In this document: positions 22,228-33,649 of the stretch, piece by piece
Layout of the letters: the number at the start of each line of letters is the position of its first letter
Position numbering within the stretch: the first letter of the stretch is position 1
Assembly: GCA_032988165.1 (NCBI GenBank)
Contig: JANTQF010000080.1
Span: 1-64,000, forward strand
DNA from: Emmonsiellopsis sp. PD_33
Taxonomy: Eukaryota; Ascomycota; Eurotiomycetes; Onygenales; Ajellomycetaceae
Direction of reading: 5' to 3'
Length of the DNA stretch: 64,000 nt
Notes under the pieces: model-generated
Databases searched by the model: none
The model's input: the letters and a program-made list of their open reading frames with translations, nothing else
What the model was told of the DNA's origin: nothing
Position numbers and translations under genes: made by a program

Positions 22228-25011
22228 AACCGTTTTGAATGACCGAGACAGAGAAGGAATGGCGAGTTGTTAGAGAGCGGGAGGATATGTGATATAGGAT
22301 GTGGTAGAGTATAGAGTGAGCTTGTGGAGAAAAAGACTATTGATAATAAGAAAGACCCCCGATATTTAAGTCATCGATGTGGGCTGAGAAACATGAGGCT
22401 CAGGGGCTTGTGGTGATGAAAACTGATATCAGGTTCTATAAATGGCACAACTACCAATACCAGCAAATACTATTGCGGTATTGGTACATATATCTCCGTT
22501 CCAATGTCGTCATGTTTCCAGGGGCTCGAAGTCTTCATCCTATCCAGACGTAATTCAGTTGGGCCGAAGTCATGCCCATGATGATCATAGACGGAAATAG
22601 GTCTCCGCCACGTTTCGTTCATCAGCGCCAATAGATTGAAGGACAAGGCAAAGAACGAGGGAGCAAATCACCAGAGAGCAAGGGATACTATCCCAAATTG
22701 ACACTGCTGAACTAATACATCCGATTGTACAGGGATGTCCTGTATGCGATGCAGGTTCCACGGAGTTAAACGCCAGGCAGCGAAAAAACCCAGGAGGCAT
22801 CATCTTCCTCCGATATTTCAAATCATCAGCATTATCCGCGCATCTACCACGCATACGTATGTTTTGGTGGGGCTTTCCGCAGTCAGGGCTTGGGGGACAC
22901 TTGTATGCATACTAGTACATAGCCCACTCCCCATCTGGGCAATTCTCGGAGAGGCTACCGAGGAAATTTGATGTGCCAGGTCGATGTTTACCTTGTGGGT
23001 AACTATCGCATAATCGGGGTGAAAACTTTAAAAAGTTTAAGTAATAATAAACATTCTTGATGAGAAAGTCCAAGTACGGAATACGAGACCAATCCCGAAT
23101 ACGAGACCAATCCGAATGCGAGACCAATCCCGGATAAGCCTTTGATGGTGTCCTTTCAAAAGTAACGACGGGTGCATCACCCTGGGTGCATGCTCAGAGC
23201 GTAATCGAATTAATCTGGGACCCTCAAACACTCCAGATCTCAGTGGAATAACTCTGTGGGTGTGGATAGCTCCTCCGGGGGCCTTCGGTTCGGCAATCGC
23301 GAGGTGTCAGGTTGTGGGGCCTCCACAAGAAAAGACAGTCATCCCCAGCCAGTGCGAGTACGCGGTATCAACATCTGTTTGGGCCGCTGCGAGGGCGGAG
23401 CGGAGCTGTATCGCGATTTGATCCAACCAACATCGAGCCATGTCCGGCCCGAGATGAGAGATGTCGGTGATGAGTTTTGATGTTGCCCAGGCTGACCGCG
23501 CTAAGTCACGTGTGTTCCAAATAAAGCTCATTTGTGGATAACCCTAACTCCTTTCTTTCAGCCCTAACTACATTCTTGGAGGCTGAGAATCTGTGCAGCC
23601 ACGGTGAGCCACCCCAACGACGCCATGCCATGGCCGTAGCGCTGCGGAGAATTCGGCTGAATGATGCCACGCATCAACATCAGGATCCGAGTCTTATCAA
23701 TCTGGCACTGCCGGAAGCACTCGACTGGATGGTCCTTCTGTTACGGCCGGTTCTCAACGCCCTCCACACCATAGTGAGAGAAATAACTAGCCACGCGTCT
23801 TGAATAAGGTTATGAGATCACCAAATACAATGGGCTACGCTTCCATGGTGTTCTAGCCCCCTGTCGAGCAGACTTCCTCAGGCAACACAATTCGTGAAAT
23901 GTCAATTCCAATAGGGTCTAGCCTATAGACGGCGACCCGGAGACATTTTTATGAAACGGCGACGATTACGCAATGAGGAAATCTATCGTTATTGTCCCCA
24001 GACTTTAGGAACTTCCGCCCTCTTCCAAAACACGTTAGGCATAGCGTTCACATCTCCGAACACCATCCCTGGTTTCTCTGAATTCGTGAAGGTGGTGAAT
24101 ATGTACATCGCTCATCCGGAATGAGGAAGGGGTCTGTTGTGGATAGATTCAGGTTCCAGGTCTCGAACGAATCGCACACTCGAAAAACGAACTGCTATTT
24201 ACAGGGTTAGTTATGCCAAGTGGGTTAGAACCTTTCACCAAACATATATGCTTCGGGTGTCTAGCATGGAGTAATATTTGTCCCGTTACCCACATTACAG
24301 GGCCAAGGTTTGAAGAATACACGGGGATAAACAATGAAGAAATCAAGCTAGATAAATATCTAGACATTTATGGGCATTTCTTTATCGATCCCAAACCATA
24401 ATACATTCCGTCAGCACATCTACACACGCACTATTCTGCTATTGTATTCCCATAAAATCATGACATTGGACGAGTATACAGACAGGGGTATATATCTGCT
24501 CTTGCTATTTTTGCATACGTACGTACGATAGGGCAGATTCTATATGTTCGATTTGGCTTTCGTCATTTAAAGGGATCTCGTCGTTCATCGCACTTCGACG
24601 TTATTCGTCTGAAGGTCAGAATAAAAACAGGTGACCAAAGTTTATTCCGCAAATAACCACTTAACTGCTTGCGAGATCGTTACTTGTCACATCTTCCTTC
24701 CAAAATCCAATGGGAGACAAGGAACATAATGAAAACAATCACATCCATACATTCCTTCCCCACCGTGAAAACTCTTCGAGTACAAGGAGTCATCCTCGTA
24801 TTCTCTCGCTAACTAGAGGTTGCGTGTTGATTCTATGGCCAGACGCGGCATTGGTTCTTATCAACCTAATATTCAACCTTCTGCCTTATGGTAGGGCTCA
24901 CTCACACAGCCTCTCATCACTCGCGACTGTCCACTATCATCGAAACGCAAGGCATTTAAGCTACAAAATCTAAGACATCCAACCTACATCCAAACCATCC
25001 AACCAGTTATC
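22228..25011. other. Intergenic region, no confident gene
   Basis: Contains the RTA1-like promoter on its left and a small tandem repeat at 23083. Short frames at 23307-23531 (minus) and 23534-23803 (plus, with internal leucine-rich text) have no identifiable family. No RNA gene is evident. Confidence 0.45.
23083..23135. repeat. Three-copy 17-18-bp tandem repeat
   Basis: The unit GAGACCAATCC with flanking CGAAT occurs three times in a row (ACGAGACCAATCCCGAAT, then a 17-bp and an 18-bp variant). It is a minor intergenic minisatellite. Confidence 0.85.
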
Positions 25012-25662
25012 ATGCCTTCTATCCCGGACGGATCATTCTCTCTCAAAGGCGGCTGCTACTGCACCGCAATCCGTTACCAAGTCTCCTTTCCAAAAATCGA
25101 AGACCGACCAAGCCTCAACCCACACCGTACAGAGGGACAACCAAATATCAAACCCCCGCTCTTAACCTTCGACCACTGCAAGGACTGTCGACGAGCATCT
25201 GGTGCCCCAGTCCAGTTCTGGAATATATGCCCGCAAGAATATATCAGTTTTTCGCTACTAGTCCGATCAGAAGATGGCAAAGTTGCCCGCGACGGGGAAG
25301 CAAATGATACTCGAATTAACATTAGTGGCCTGCAACTTGTCCACCCCAGTGAGATGTCGAGGAGTACTTTTATGGTTCACTATGCTTCATCACAATCTGT
25401 GTGGCGGACGTTTTGTTCCAGGTGCGGGACGAATATTTCGTTCGTGGCTTATGAAGAGGAGGGGGTGGAGACGCTGATGGATCTGGGGATTGGCACGCTG
25501 GACGACGAGGATTTGGAAAAGGTAGGGATGCCTGAGCGGCATCTTTGGTGGAATTCTGGGATTGGGTGGGTCAAAAGTCTTACGGAGGAGGGTGATGGAA
25601 CTACCCCGGGGGACGGGTTGCCGAAACACCCTACAGGAGATATCATAGCTTACTTTAAGTAG
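25012..25662 (+). CDS. GFA/CENP-V-type zinc-binding protein
   Basis: An intronless 216-aa protein of the DUF636/GFA family. The zinc ligands are visible as GGCYC near residue 13, HCKDCR near 60, and TFCSRCGTNISF near 140, the expected order and spacing. Family members include bacterial glutathione-dependent formaldehyde-activating enzyme and CENP-V; most fungal members are uncharacterised and many are carbon-sulfur lyase candidates. The segment between the cysteine groups is longer than in minimal bacterial proteins, typical of fungal ones. It converges with the beta-glucosidase gene, whose stop lies about 120 bp away. Confidence 0.9.
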   Translation: MPSIPDGSFSLKGGCYCTAIRYQVSFPKIEDRPSLNPHRTEGQPNIKPPLLTFDHCKDCRRASGAPVQFWNICPQEYISFSLLVRSEDGKVARDGEANDTRINISGLQLVHPSEMSRSTFMVHYASSQSVWRTFCSRCGTNISFVAYEEEGVETLMDLGIGTLDDEDLEKVGMPERHLWWNSGIGWVKSLTEEGDGTTPGDGLPKHPTGDIIAYFK

Positions 25663-25784
25663 AAAATCATGGGGTTGAGGATATTTAAAGAAACTTTTAT
25701 TGCCATGAATTCTATTGCGTAGCGTTATAGTATTAGCAGTCCTGTATATTTAAAGATAACATCTCGATATTACATGGAGCTATA

Positions 25785-28700
25785 TCAGACAACAGTGAAC
25801 GTCGCATTGTCTCGGATATCCTTCGAACTCGATCCAACAAGAGCAACAAACTCGCCCGGCTCAACGACGTAGTTCATCCGTGCATCCCAGAGCCCCAAGT
25901 CTTGAACTTTGACTGAGATATCAACAGTAACGCTTTCTCCTGCCGGAATCTCCACCTTCTCAAAGCCATGCAGCGCCATATTCGGAACAACCACGGATGA
26001 GATTGAGTCTCTAACATAGAGCTGCACCACTTCCGTGCCATCTCGCTCGCTGTCATTCTTAACCGTGACTGCAGCAGTAACAGTATCTGCTGCCGAAACC
26101 TCTTGCTTATCCAGCGTGACATTCGAATACACGAAAGTCGAGTACGATTTCCCGTGCCCGAATTCATACCATGGATCTGGAGTGCCAATAACATACTGAT
26201 GGCCAAAACTTATGCTTCCATTTTCGTAGATGACTCCTGAATCTTCAATTGACCGGCCGGAATTTAGGTAATCGTAGAATGTCGGGATAGAGCCGATATC
26301 GTGAGGGAAGCTGAGGGATAGCTTTCCGCTCGGGTTGTAGTCCCCGAAAAGAACGTCAGCAAGCGCATGTCCTCCCTGTTCAGAGGGATAGAACTGTTGG
26401 ACTAGAGCAGAGGTGTAGTTGGCAATCCACGGCTCCGAAATTGGTTTGCCGGAAGAAAATACGACCACGGTAGGCACCCCGGTGTCTGCAATGGCTTTGA
26501 CAAGATCCGCCTGAGCGCCTACGAGATTTAGGCTGTTCACATCGACGTGTTCGCCGGTTCTAAATGTGATATTCGAGTCAGTATATAAATAGAACCCATG
26601 CCCAGATTTTAAAAATAGGGGATAGGCCCCACTTACGTAGCATTAACCCCTTGCCATAACTCCTGCTGGTCTCTTGACCATGTGCCGACGACCACAACAG
26701 CAACATCGGATTTCTTCGCGGCTTTAATCGCTTCTTTGAATCCTGACTTATCGTTGCTCCAACGTTCGCAGCCCTGGGCATAGTTGATCTTCACTTTATC
26801 CCCTACCGCCGCGCGAATTCCGTCCAGGGGGGTGATCCCGCGATATTGGCTTTCGTAGACGACATAATCGCCGTACTGTTGGAAACAAGTTTAGTGATTG
26901 ATCACTCTCTAGAAATAGAACTAGGGGGAACTTACGTTCATGAAACCGTGAGCCATTGGCCCTATAACCGCGATCGATCCACTTTTCTTAAGTGGCAATA
27001 TGTTATCATGATTTTCAAGAAGAACAATGGATTCCTTGTCAAGCTCTCTTGCAAGTTCAAGAGCTTCATCCGTGTGAATAAGGTTCCTCCATTCATCCGC
27101 GGGAGCGCCAGGGTAAGGCTTTTCGAAAAGACCCATTTCAAATTTCGCCCTGAGCACTCGGGAGACGGCTGTGTCCACGACGTCAATATCCAGTTTGCCA
27201 TCCTCAACGAGGTGTTGGATAGATCGGAAATTGCTAGGTCACGAATAAGCCTATGCATATGGCCTACCCTGCCCCTACATTCCAGGCGAACTTACAAAGA
27301 ACCTCCTCCCATTTCAACGTCGCCTCCGGCGGGCAGCACGCTGAGGGTGACGGCATCTGAATCAATTGGTTCGGAGCGACAGAGCTTAAAGCTATCGCAA
27401 AGTCTATCTGTCGCGCCTGCGTCGCTGGTCACCCAGTATTTATAACCCCACTCATCTCTCAAGATGTCCGTAAGTGTATGCGGGTCAGCAACAGCTGGCA
27501 CGCCATCATAGCTGCATAATGATATTAGGATGTCACTCGAGAAAAGGTGATGGGGGGTAACTTACGAGTGATACGCGCTCATAATACTCCATGCTCCAGC
27601 ATCGATGATGGTTTTTTTGAAGGGCGGCATCCAACTACATTTCGACAGGATTAGTCGAAATTTTAAAATTCTTATGTTCTTCAAGGTATGGCTGGGTTTG
27701 CATACGTTGTCCTCAGCTCTCTTTCACCCCCATGCACCGGTCCGGTATTGAGACCCTGCTCAGGACTGCTAACTCCAACAAAATGTTTGACGGTGGCGGA
27801 GACATTAAGGCTTTGCAGGCCTTTGACGAAATGGTACGCCAGTTCGCCGGTCAGATATCCATCCTCGGATATTGACTCTTCGACCTGAAGCGTTTCTCTT
27901 AGTTAAATCCCGTCATGAGGTGACATCGAAGTATCAGGGTCTGCTTACTCTTCCATACCGTGGTTCTCTAGCCAGGTCTACTACCGGAGCAAAAATCTGA
28001 TTGACACCCAAAGCTAGGGACTCTTGGGCGATTATCGCTGACATCTTCTCAACCAGCTTTTCGAAGGGTGAGCTAGTCAACTGGATAATGTATTACATGC
28101 TCAACTAACCTTTCTGTTCCATGAACATCCGTACGCAATTGGCGAATTGAAAATCGTCGCATTTCCAATTAAGAACCCGTGAATACCTACATCACAGTCC
28201 TTAAGTTTCGGGGTCTTCGCTGGATGGCCGGGTAGAAGGCTTCCTTACCTTCGGAGTGCACCAATGCCGGAATCCCAAGTGTAGTATTTTCCACGAGGTA
28301 ATCTTGTGCCCGCTTCACATTCTCTGTAAGGTCATCCCATGAAATAGGATGTCCGGCTATCAAATAGAATCATAAGTACGAGAAATTGTCTTCGTTTTTT
28401 AAGGCGTGAATCGCGGATAACAATACCATAAAACATCCCGGCTTTATATTTCATATTCTCAACCAAGCCCGTGTAATTGAAAGCACCCGAAGTCAAATTA
28501 AGCCAATTCGCAAGATCCCCTATGTTAGAAGGGTCAGCTAAAGCCAGTAGTTGGTTTTCCCTCGAGGGGGAATGGGAAACAATTGCTGTCTTCCCAGCAG
28601 TTCACGCACCTTGCATCAATTGGCCCATCTTGTCTTCGATAGTCATTTTTGACAGAAGATCAGAGACCCTGCTCTCAACAGGTTGCAATGGATCCTTATA

Positions 28701-28790
28701 AAGAGCTCCATCGTTTCTATTTTCTAGACCCGAGACAGTTGTAGCTGCTATTGAAAGCAACGCTGCCCACAGCGAAACGGCAGAAACCAT
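25785..28790 (-). CDS. Secreted GH3 beta-glucosidase
   Basis: Eleven exons: 28790-28610, 28519-28427, 28356-28249, 28186-28110, 28056-27949, 27884-27706, 27634-27566, 27511-27296, 27233-26936, 26875-26637 and 26559-25785. They encode 780 aa, with every phase closing. A signal peptide (LWAALLSIAATTVSG) is followed by the GH3 N-domain: MTIEDKMGQLMQG, ALVHSEGIHG, VKHFVG, and WVTSDAGATD, where Asp302 is the likely nucleophile. The C-domain has VIGPMAHG, SGKPISEPW, and SFPHDIGSIP. A fibronectin type III-like end carries DGTEVVQLYVRD. It should release glucose or another sugar from beta-linked glycosides outside the cell. The fourth intron is taken as 28109-28057, since the nearer acceptor would leave only 29 bp. 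REPRYGR replaces the usual RELRFGR. Confidence 0.9.
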
Positions 28791-29924
28791 GTTGGCACGA
28801 TTCTCACAACCTCGATTTCGGAGTTGGATGAGAGATTTCCAACTTTCCTGCGAAGAACCTGAGCAATTCAGGCCCCGGCATTTCTTTTATATCAGACATT
28901 GAGATTTGCGGAGCTTGCACCGACAAGCGGTAGGCCCCCACTCTTAAAAAGACATCCCGTGGGGTAAATACTACGCATAGCATCATCCTGGGAGGATGGA
29001 TTCCGAGGTTAGTCTGCGGAAGGAGCTTCTCACTGTCAGAGGCGTTCAAATGTAACTCGGCTATTGACAGCCAGGAAGATATGGAGATTAAAAGGCACGG
29101 CATGTTGTCAACAGGAGCAGAGGAATTTCGGGAGAGAAGGTGCCGAAGCATTGCACCAATTAAAAGAAATGCCGAAAGGCGGATCTTCGGCCCGGTCAGA
29201 CGTTCACACAGGGGCTAACCCGCCCGAGGACGGACAACGCGCCTCGAATCGGATTGAAAGACGGTATTTGGATAGAATCGAAATGTTTACTCCGAAGTAT
29301 CTGTCTAATGGTATATAATGCTGCAGTATCTCTTTCTCTCCCTTCTTTCTTCACTCATGTTGCGGTTACAGTATTCCGTTACCCTGTGTGGAACTTCCTG
29401 GCTAAATCCTTCCAACCTCACGATCCTTTCAATTTCATCAAACTCTCATCCAGCTGATTGCTAAATGTGGTCACCAGCCAACTTCATCTGATCTCGCCTT
29501 ATTTACAAAACTTCAGTTCCAATCATTCTTTTACGACTCCAACTTCTTGCCATGACGTCATAGGATAATATCATCAGCCCCCCAACGGAGAGATTCGAGA
29601 ATGGGTCATTTTAGCCCAAATGAACTCAGTAATTTAGAATTACGGAGACTATGATGTGAAAAGCCACAATATCCAAATCACAAACTTCTCCATTGTGATA
29701 CAGACGAAACGCGACATATGTGACATTATGGTGACGTCATATCAAATCCCACACCAGGTTGACGTTGAGGCGATTTGCCAAAATGGTTCACATATATATA
29801 CCCTGAGACAGGATGGGTTGGCTCTTCTTTGGCATGATCGAGAAGTCGCTAATCGATACTTCTGTTAAAAACAACGTACATCTACTTCAGCCATTTTCGT
29901 CATTATCAAGAAGAACAGCCCAGC
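28791..29924. other. Divergent intergenic region, beta-glucosidase / small protein
   Basis: No convincing coding frame. The stretch should contain promoters for the leftward glycosidase and the rightward small gene. TGACGTCA lies at about 29549-29556 and TGACGTCAT again near 29731, both perfect CRE/ATF-type palindromes and possible bZIP sites. Confidence 0.5.
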
Positions 29925-30434
29925 ATGCCTGAATCGCGGAATCCAGAATTCAGCCACCAAGAAGGGGAATTCCACCCTGGAATTCATCCATCCTCATCTA
30001 TGGAGAAGCACGGGGTAAGTGTTACTACCTAATCAAAAGAACGTCGTCTCTGGCCTTGTTATTAACAGTATATGCCTCATTATCAGCATCAAATGGGCCG
30101 CAAAGCTACTCCCGCCGATAGAGCCCCTGACTTCCATGCCAAGACCATGCCACCCGGAACAGCACCCCCAGATAGCACCTGGCAGCCGAGAACTGCGTAC
30201 CAGGAACCCTCGGGGGCTGCCACCGCAAACGAGACCCTTGGAGGTGCGGATTCCCGGGATGTAAACAAGGGTCTCGGCCAGCACGCGTGGGGAGAGACGT
30301 CGGCAGAATTACATCATGACGGCGAGGCACATAGAAAACATCACGGATCAGGGTATGAGGGAGTGGGAGCATCGGGGACATTGAGGAGGGAGGACCGTGA
30401 GCAAGAAAGGTCGATGCGCCCGCCGCAGCAGTAG
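29925..30434 (+). CDS. Small hydrophilic protein, unknown function
   Basis: Two exons, 29925-30014 and 30069-30434, give 151 aa; the intron is GTAAGT...TAACAG, phase 0. The product is strongly hydrophilic, rich in Gly, His, Pro and Glu. It has stretches such as HYQHQMGRKATPADRAPD, MPPGTAPPDSTWQPRTAY, and LHHDGEAHRKHHGSGYEG. There is no signal peptide, membrane segment or catalytic motif. It looks intrinsically disordered, of the kind seen in stress-inducible fungal proteins, but I do not recognise a named family. The clean intron and codon-like composition support a real gene. Upstream CRE-like palindromes would fit stress control (inference). Confidence 0.62.
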
Positions 30435-33400
30435 GCAAGGGATAAATGACACTGCTGCTTTTGCTGGAAATTGGATTCGGTTTTTATCTTGTCATGGACG
30501 TCTATGGATGTTTTTCTCTTCCTCCCCCCCCTTCCCCTCCCCCTGCCCCTCCCCCTCTCCCCCGCCCTGCCCACCCTCATTTGAACAATCCTCACAAATC
30601 CCACAGAATAGTGTGGTATGCTCCCGCCCCGTCGTCCGCTGGCACGTGCATGTCAGTGAGAAAATCGTCTCTGTGGCGCCGCATTGGTAGTATATTAATT
30701 TTTTGCACATCGTTGAATGATATGACTGAATGACTGAATGGGTGAATGACTGGCTTGCGCACGGCTTTGATGGGTAGGTAGGTAGGTTAGGGAGTTTGGA
30801 CGGGTTTGGTGGGGATGAGAAGTGGTGTATTTAAGAGATGGAAATGGTGGCGGTTTTTGGCGTTAGGTGGGCGTGCTGTTGGGTATATTTGAACGCAAGG
30901 AAAGGAGGGGTCTGTCGAATCGTGCCGAAATTGGTATTTATCTAATCAAGCAACGGGGACGGCTAGGTTGATTGATTGTTTCTTGGGAGAGAAATTGGAT
31001 GCGAATCTCGATGACGTCGTGGTTGTCAAGGTAGTCAGTCGTCCTGTCGGTAGATTAACTACACAGGCCTATTGATGGGCTTAGCTGTCTGTGTATAACT
31101 CCGAAAGAATTCACATCCCATTCATTCTAGGGCATTGTCACATCATATCTGAACATCCAGGGAACGCCACTAGGAGAATTACGTACCGGTAGCAGTGAAA
31201 AAGTAAAACCCGCTATTATTAGACAGGATTGCAGCTTTAGTATCTCCTTCCTTCACGACAGCCAGCCAGGACTCCAGCCCTGCGATATGATGATGGCTGG
31301 TAGGGTTTTTTGAACTGAATCCACGCTTTGTCAAGCACGATGGGTTGGGCACATAAAAACGTCAACTGGGGAAGGAAAGAACCAAGAAGGACCAAAGTCA
31401 AGTAAATAGGGTTGGCTCAGATAAAACAAGAGATTCCTGGTAGGAGTAGGAGGAAGAGATCCCGTTAGAACGCGAGTAATAGAACCTCAAGAGCAGGATG
31501 GTAGGAATTTATAGCCCCGTCAGGCGACGTCCATAGGTACAGTTGAGTAAAGAACGAGCTGAATGTGTTTTGACGGGTATAGCAGTTTCCCTTGACAGCT
31601 CGGGAACATCTGGGTCAGCTGGCCATCCATCCTTAGAGAGAAAGATAGCATCAACAAAGCCTTATGAAGTCCGATTGGGTAGGCGAGATTCACCCCGACG
31701 TCATCGAGCGGGAGGGAGGGAAGTAGGTGTGGCCTTGGTCGAAATAAAAGAAGAGATAAAGCTGGGCGGAAGGGAGTATACGTGAGATGCCCAGCGAGGT
31801 ATCTCCAACAAATGCAATGGCTGCCGTATAGCGCCACCGTAGTAATGAACATGTAAGGTAGTAGGACACGCACGACCTTGTCCTTTTTTTTTTTTTTTGC
31901 CTCCTGGCAATGTGCAATCCAATAAAGACCTGATATTACTACTCGAATATAGACAGGTCGAGACATGAACAAACAAACACCTTAGTCGGAAATATACTGC
32001 GAGGAAGTGTCGGCAGCCAGGCCACCTAGGTAGACAATTATCTGCCCAACACTAAATAGACTGGCCCCCCTGACTCAGGACAGTGAGTGGAAAGGGGGCG
32101 GTCAAGATAGAAATGTCGCATTTGCTGGTCAAATGCGGCTCACATGCAAGCGAGATCAGTATGGGGTCGGTTGAGCCCAACTATTCTCAGCCTATCAGGG
32201 ATGTAATAGCAAAAATTCACGAATTGATACGCTGGTCAACGGGGGGTGGGTGTATGCTTCAGCTAAAGCTGCAACAATGCGTCATTTCGCCTCGTGCTTT
32301 GTTGGAAATAATGGCTGAAAGGAGAGAAGGATTCGCCAATGGTCATAGAATGTCATAAAGAACCTTCTCTTTGAGATTATGCAAAGATTGACAGAGGTGC
32401 AGATATGACATCAGATTCAGCACGCGTGAAGATCTTATTTTCTTATTTTTTTTTTGTGGTCCGGGCAAGGGAGGAAGAATAAAGTTGGAGATCAAAGAGG
32501 GGGGGGGCTCTAATATGGTCACACAACAGCGAAACAGCTTGCTTTGCATTACAACCTTTGTCTTGTTTATCAGTGGTTGGGAAGACATTCCGAGATGCCC
32601 AGTGCTGCTGAGAGGCCCGTGAGTGCCATGAGGTTGCGGCTGATTGGATGACGAGGAAGGCATTCTGGATACGCACATTTTCCCACGTTTCTCGGGTTAG
32701 GGTAACTCCGCAAAGAAGTCCTTCGGTATTTTGTTTTTGTCTTGGTTTGATGATAGATCCGGGAAACTCCCCTCTCACAAATGCGTGAAAAGTTGGAATG
32801 GGTCGATCCCCAAAAGATTATACTCGGGTACATATGTGCCTGATCTGTCATATCATTCGGCCACGTGTGACCAATCACTGTATGGCCAAACGGACTGACC
32901 GGCTGAACACAGCAATCGACAGATTGTATGTTCCGCTCGGTTAGAGCAAATCGATCGAGTGATACTCTATCATCATCGCCAATGTTTGTTCCCCGTGCCG
33001 GAAAGTTGATCAGTGATTAATTGGCTGGATGGCGGTATTGCCAAATAGATGGATAGACCGTGATATCTCCGAGATCTCTAGGACTTCCGGATCAGGAAGG
33101 GAATGCGGGGATGGGGTCCTTCGCCTATTCATCGCCGGATATACGCCAAGTACAGCTGAAAATGTCAATAGGGGGGTGGGAGGGAAATGTTAGTAGTGCC
33201 GTAATGGGATTTGGGCTAAAGATGCCGATTTTCCGTCACGCCTGAAAATCTGGGGTCCTGGGGCTAGCAAACTGTGCAATCTCCCTTGCATTATTAGTGT
33301 TGACTCAATATTCGTATCGCATCTTCAAGAGGTAGTTAGTGACCGGGTTAAGAACGCGATTTCAGCTCAAAACTCAGCTTGCGTACTCATAAAAGGTTAG

Positions 33401-33649
33401 GAGATGATGGAGTATATTGGGGGTATAGAACAAACCCGAAATAAGGAGAGTGAAAATCAGTCATGTTGCGTTTAAAGACCCCAAATATCTATACATTAGT
33501 AATAAAGTCTTTTGCGTTCCCTGCCGCGGTAGTGAAAAGTCCACCATGAACCCCCGACACCTTGCAACCAAAAATCAAGAAAGCCGACGAATCACCCAAA
33601 CATCAATGAAACGATAGAAACCCTTGCGCTTCAAAATGGAACCCATGAT
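30435..33649. other. Long gene-free region
   Basis: After a C-rich tract at 30517-30589 the region holds only short overlapping frames (for example near 31520-31976 and 32343-32878), a T-run at about 31884-31899 and a G-run near 32500. I see no gene, RNA or mobile-element terminus. Confidence 0.5.
30517..30589. repeat. C-rich low-complexity tract
   Basis: Repeated CCCC blocks separated by T or TG run for about 70 bp, in the likely 3' UTR or flank of the small hydrophilic gene. The minus strand carries many GGGG blocks in close spacing, a strong G-quadruplex-forming pattern. Confidence 0.9.

Noticed and set aside
30770..30800. GGTAGGTAGGTAGGTTAGGG, telomere-like sequence
   Set aside because: Only one TTAGGG unit is present; it is a short GGTA microsatellite.
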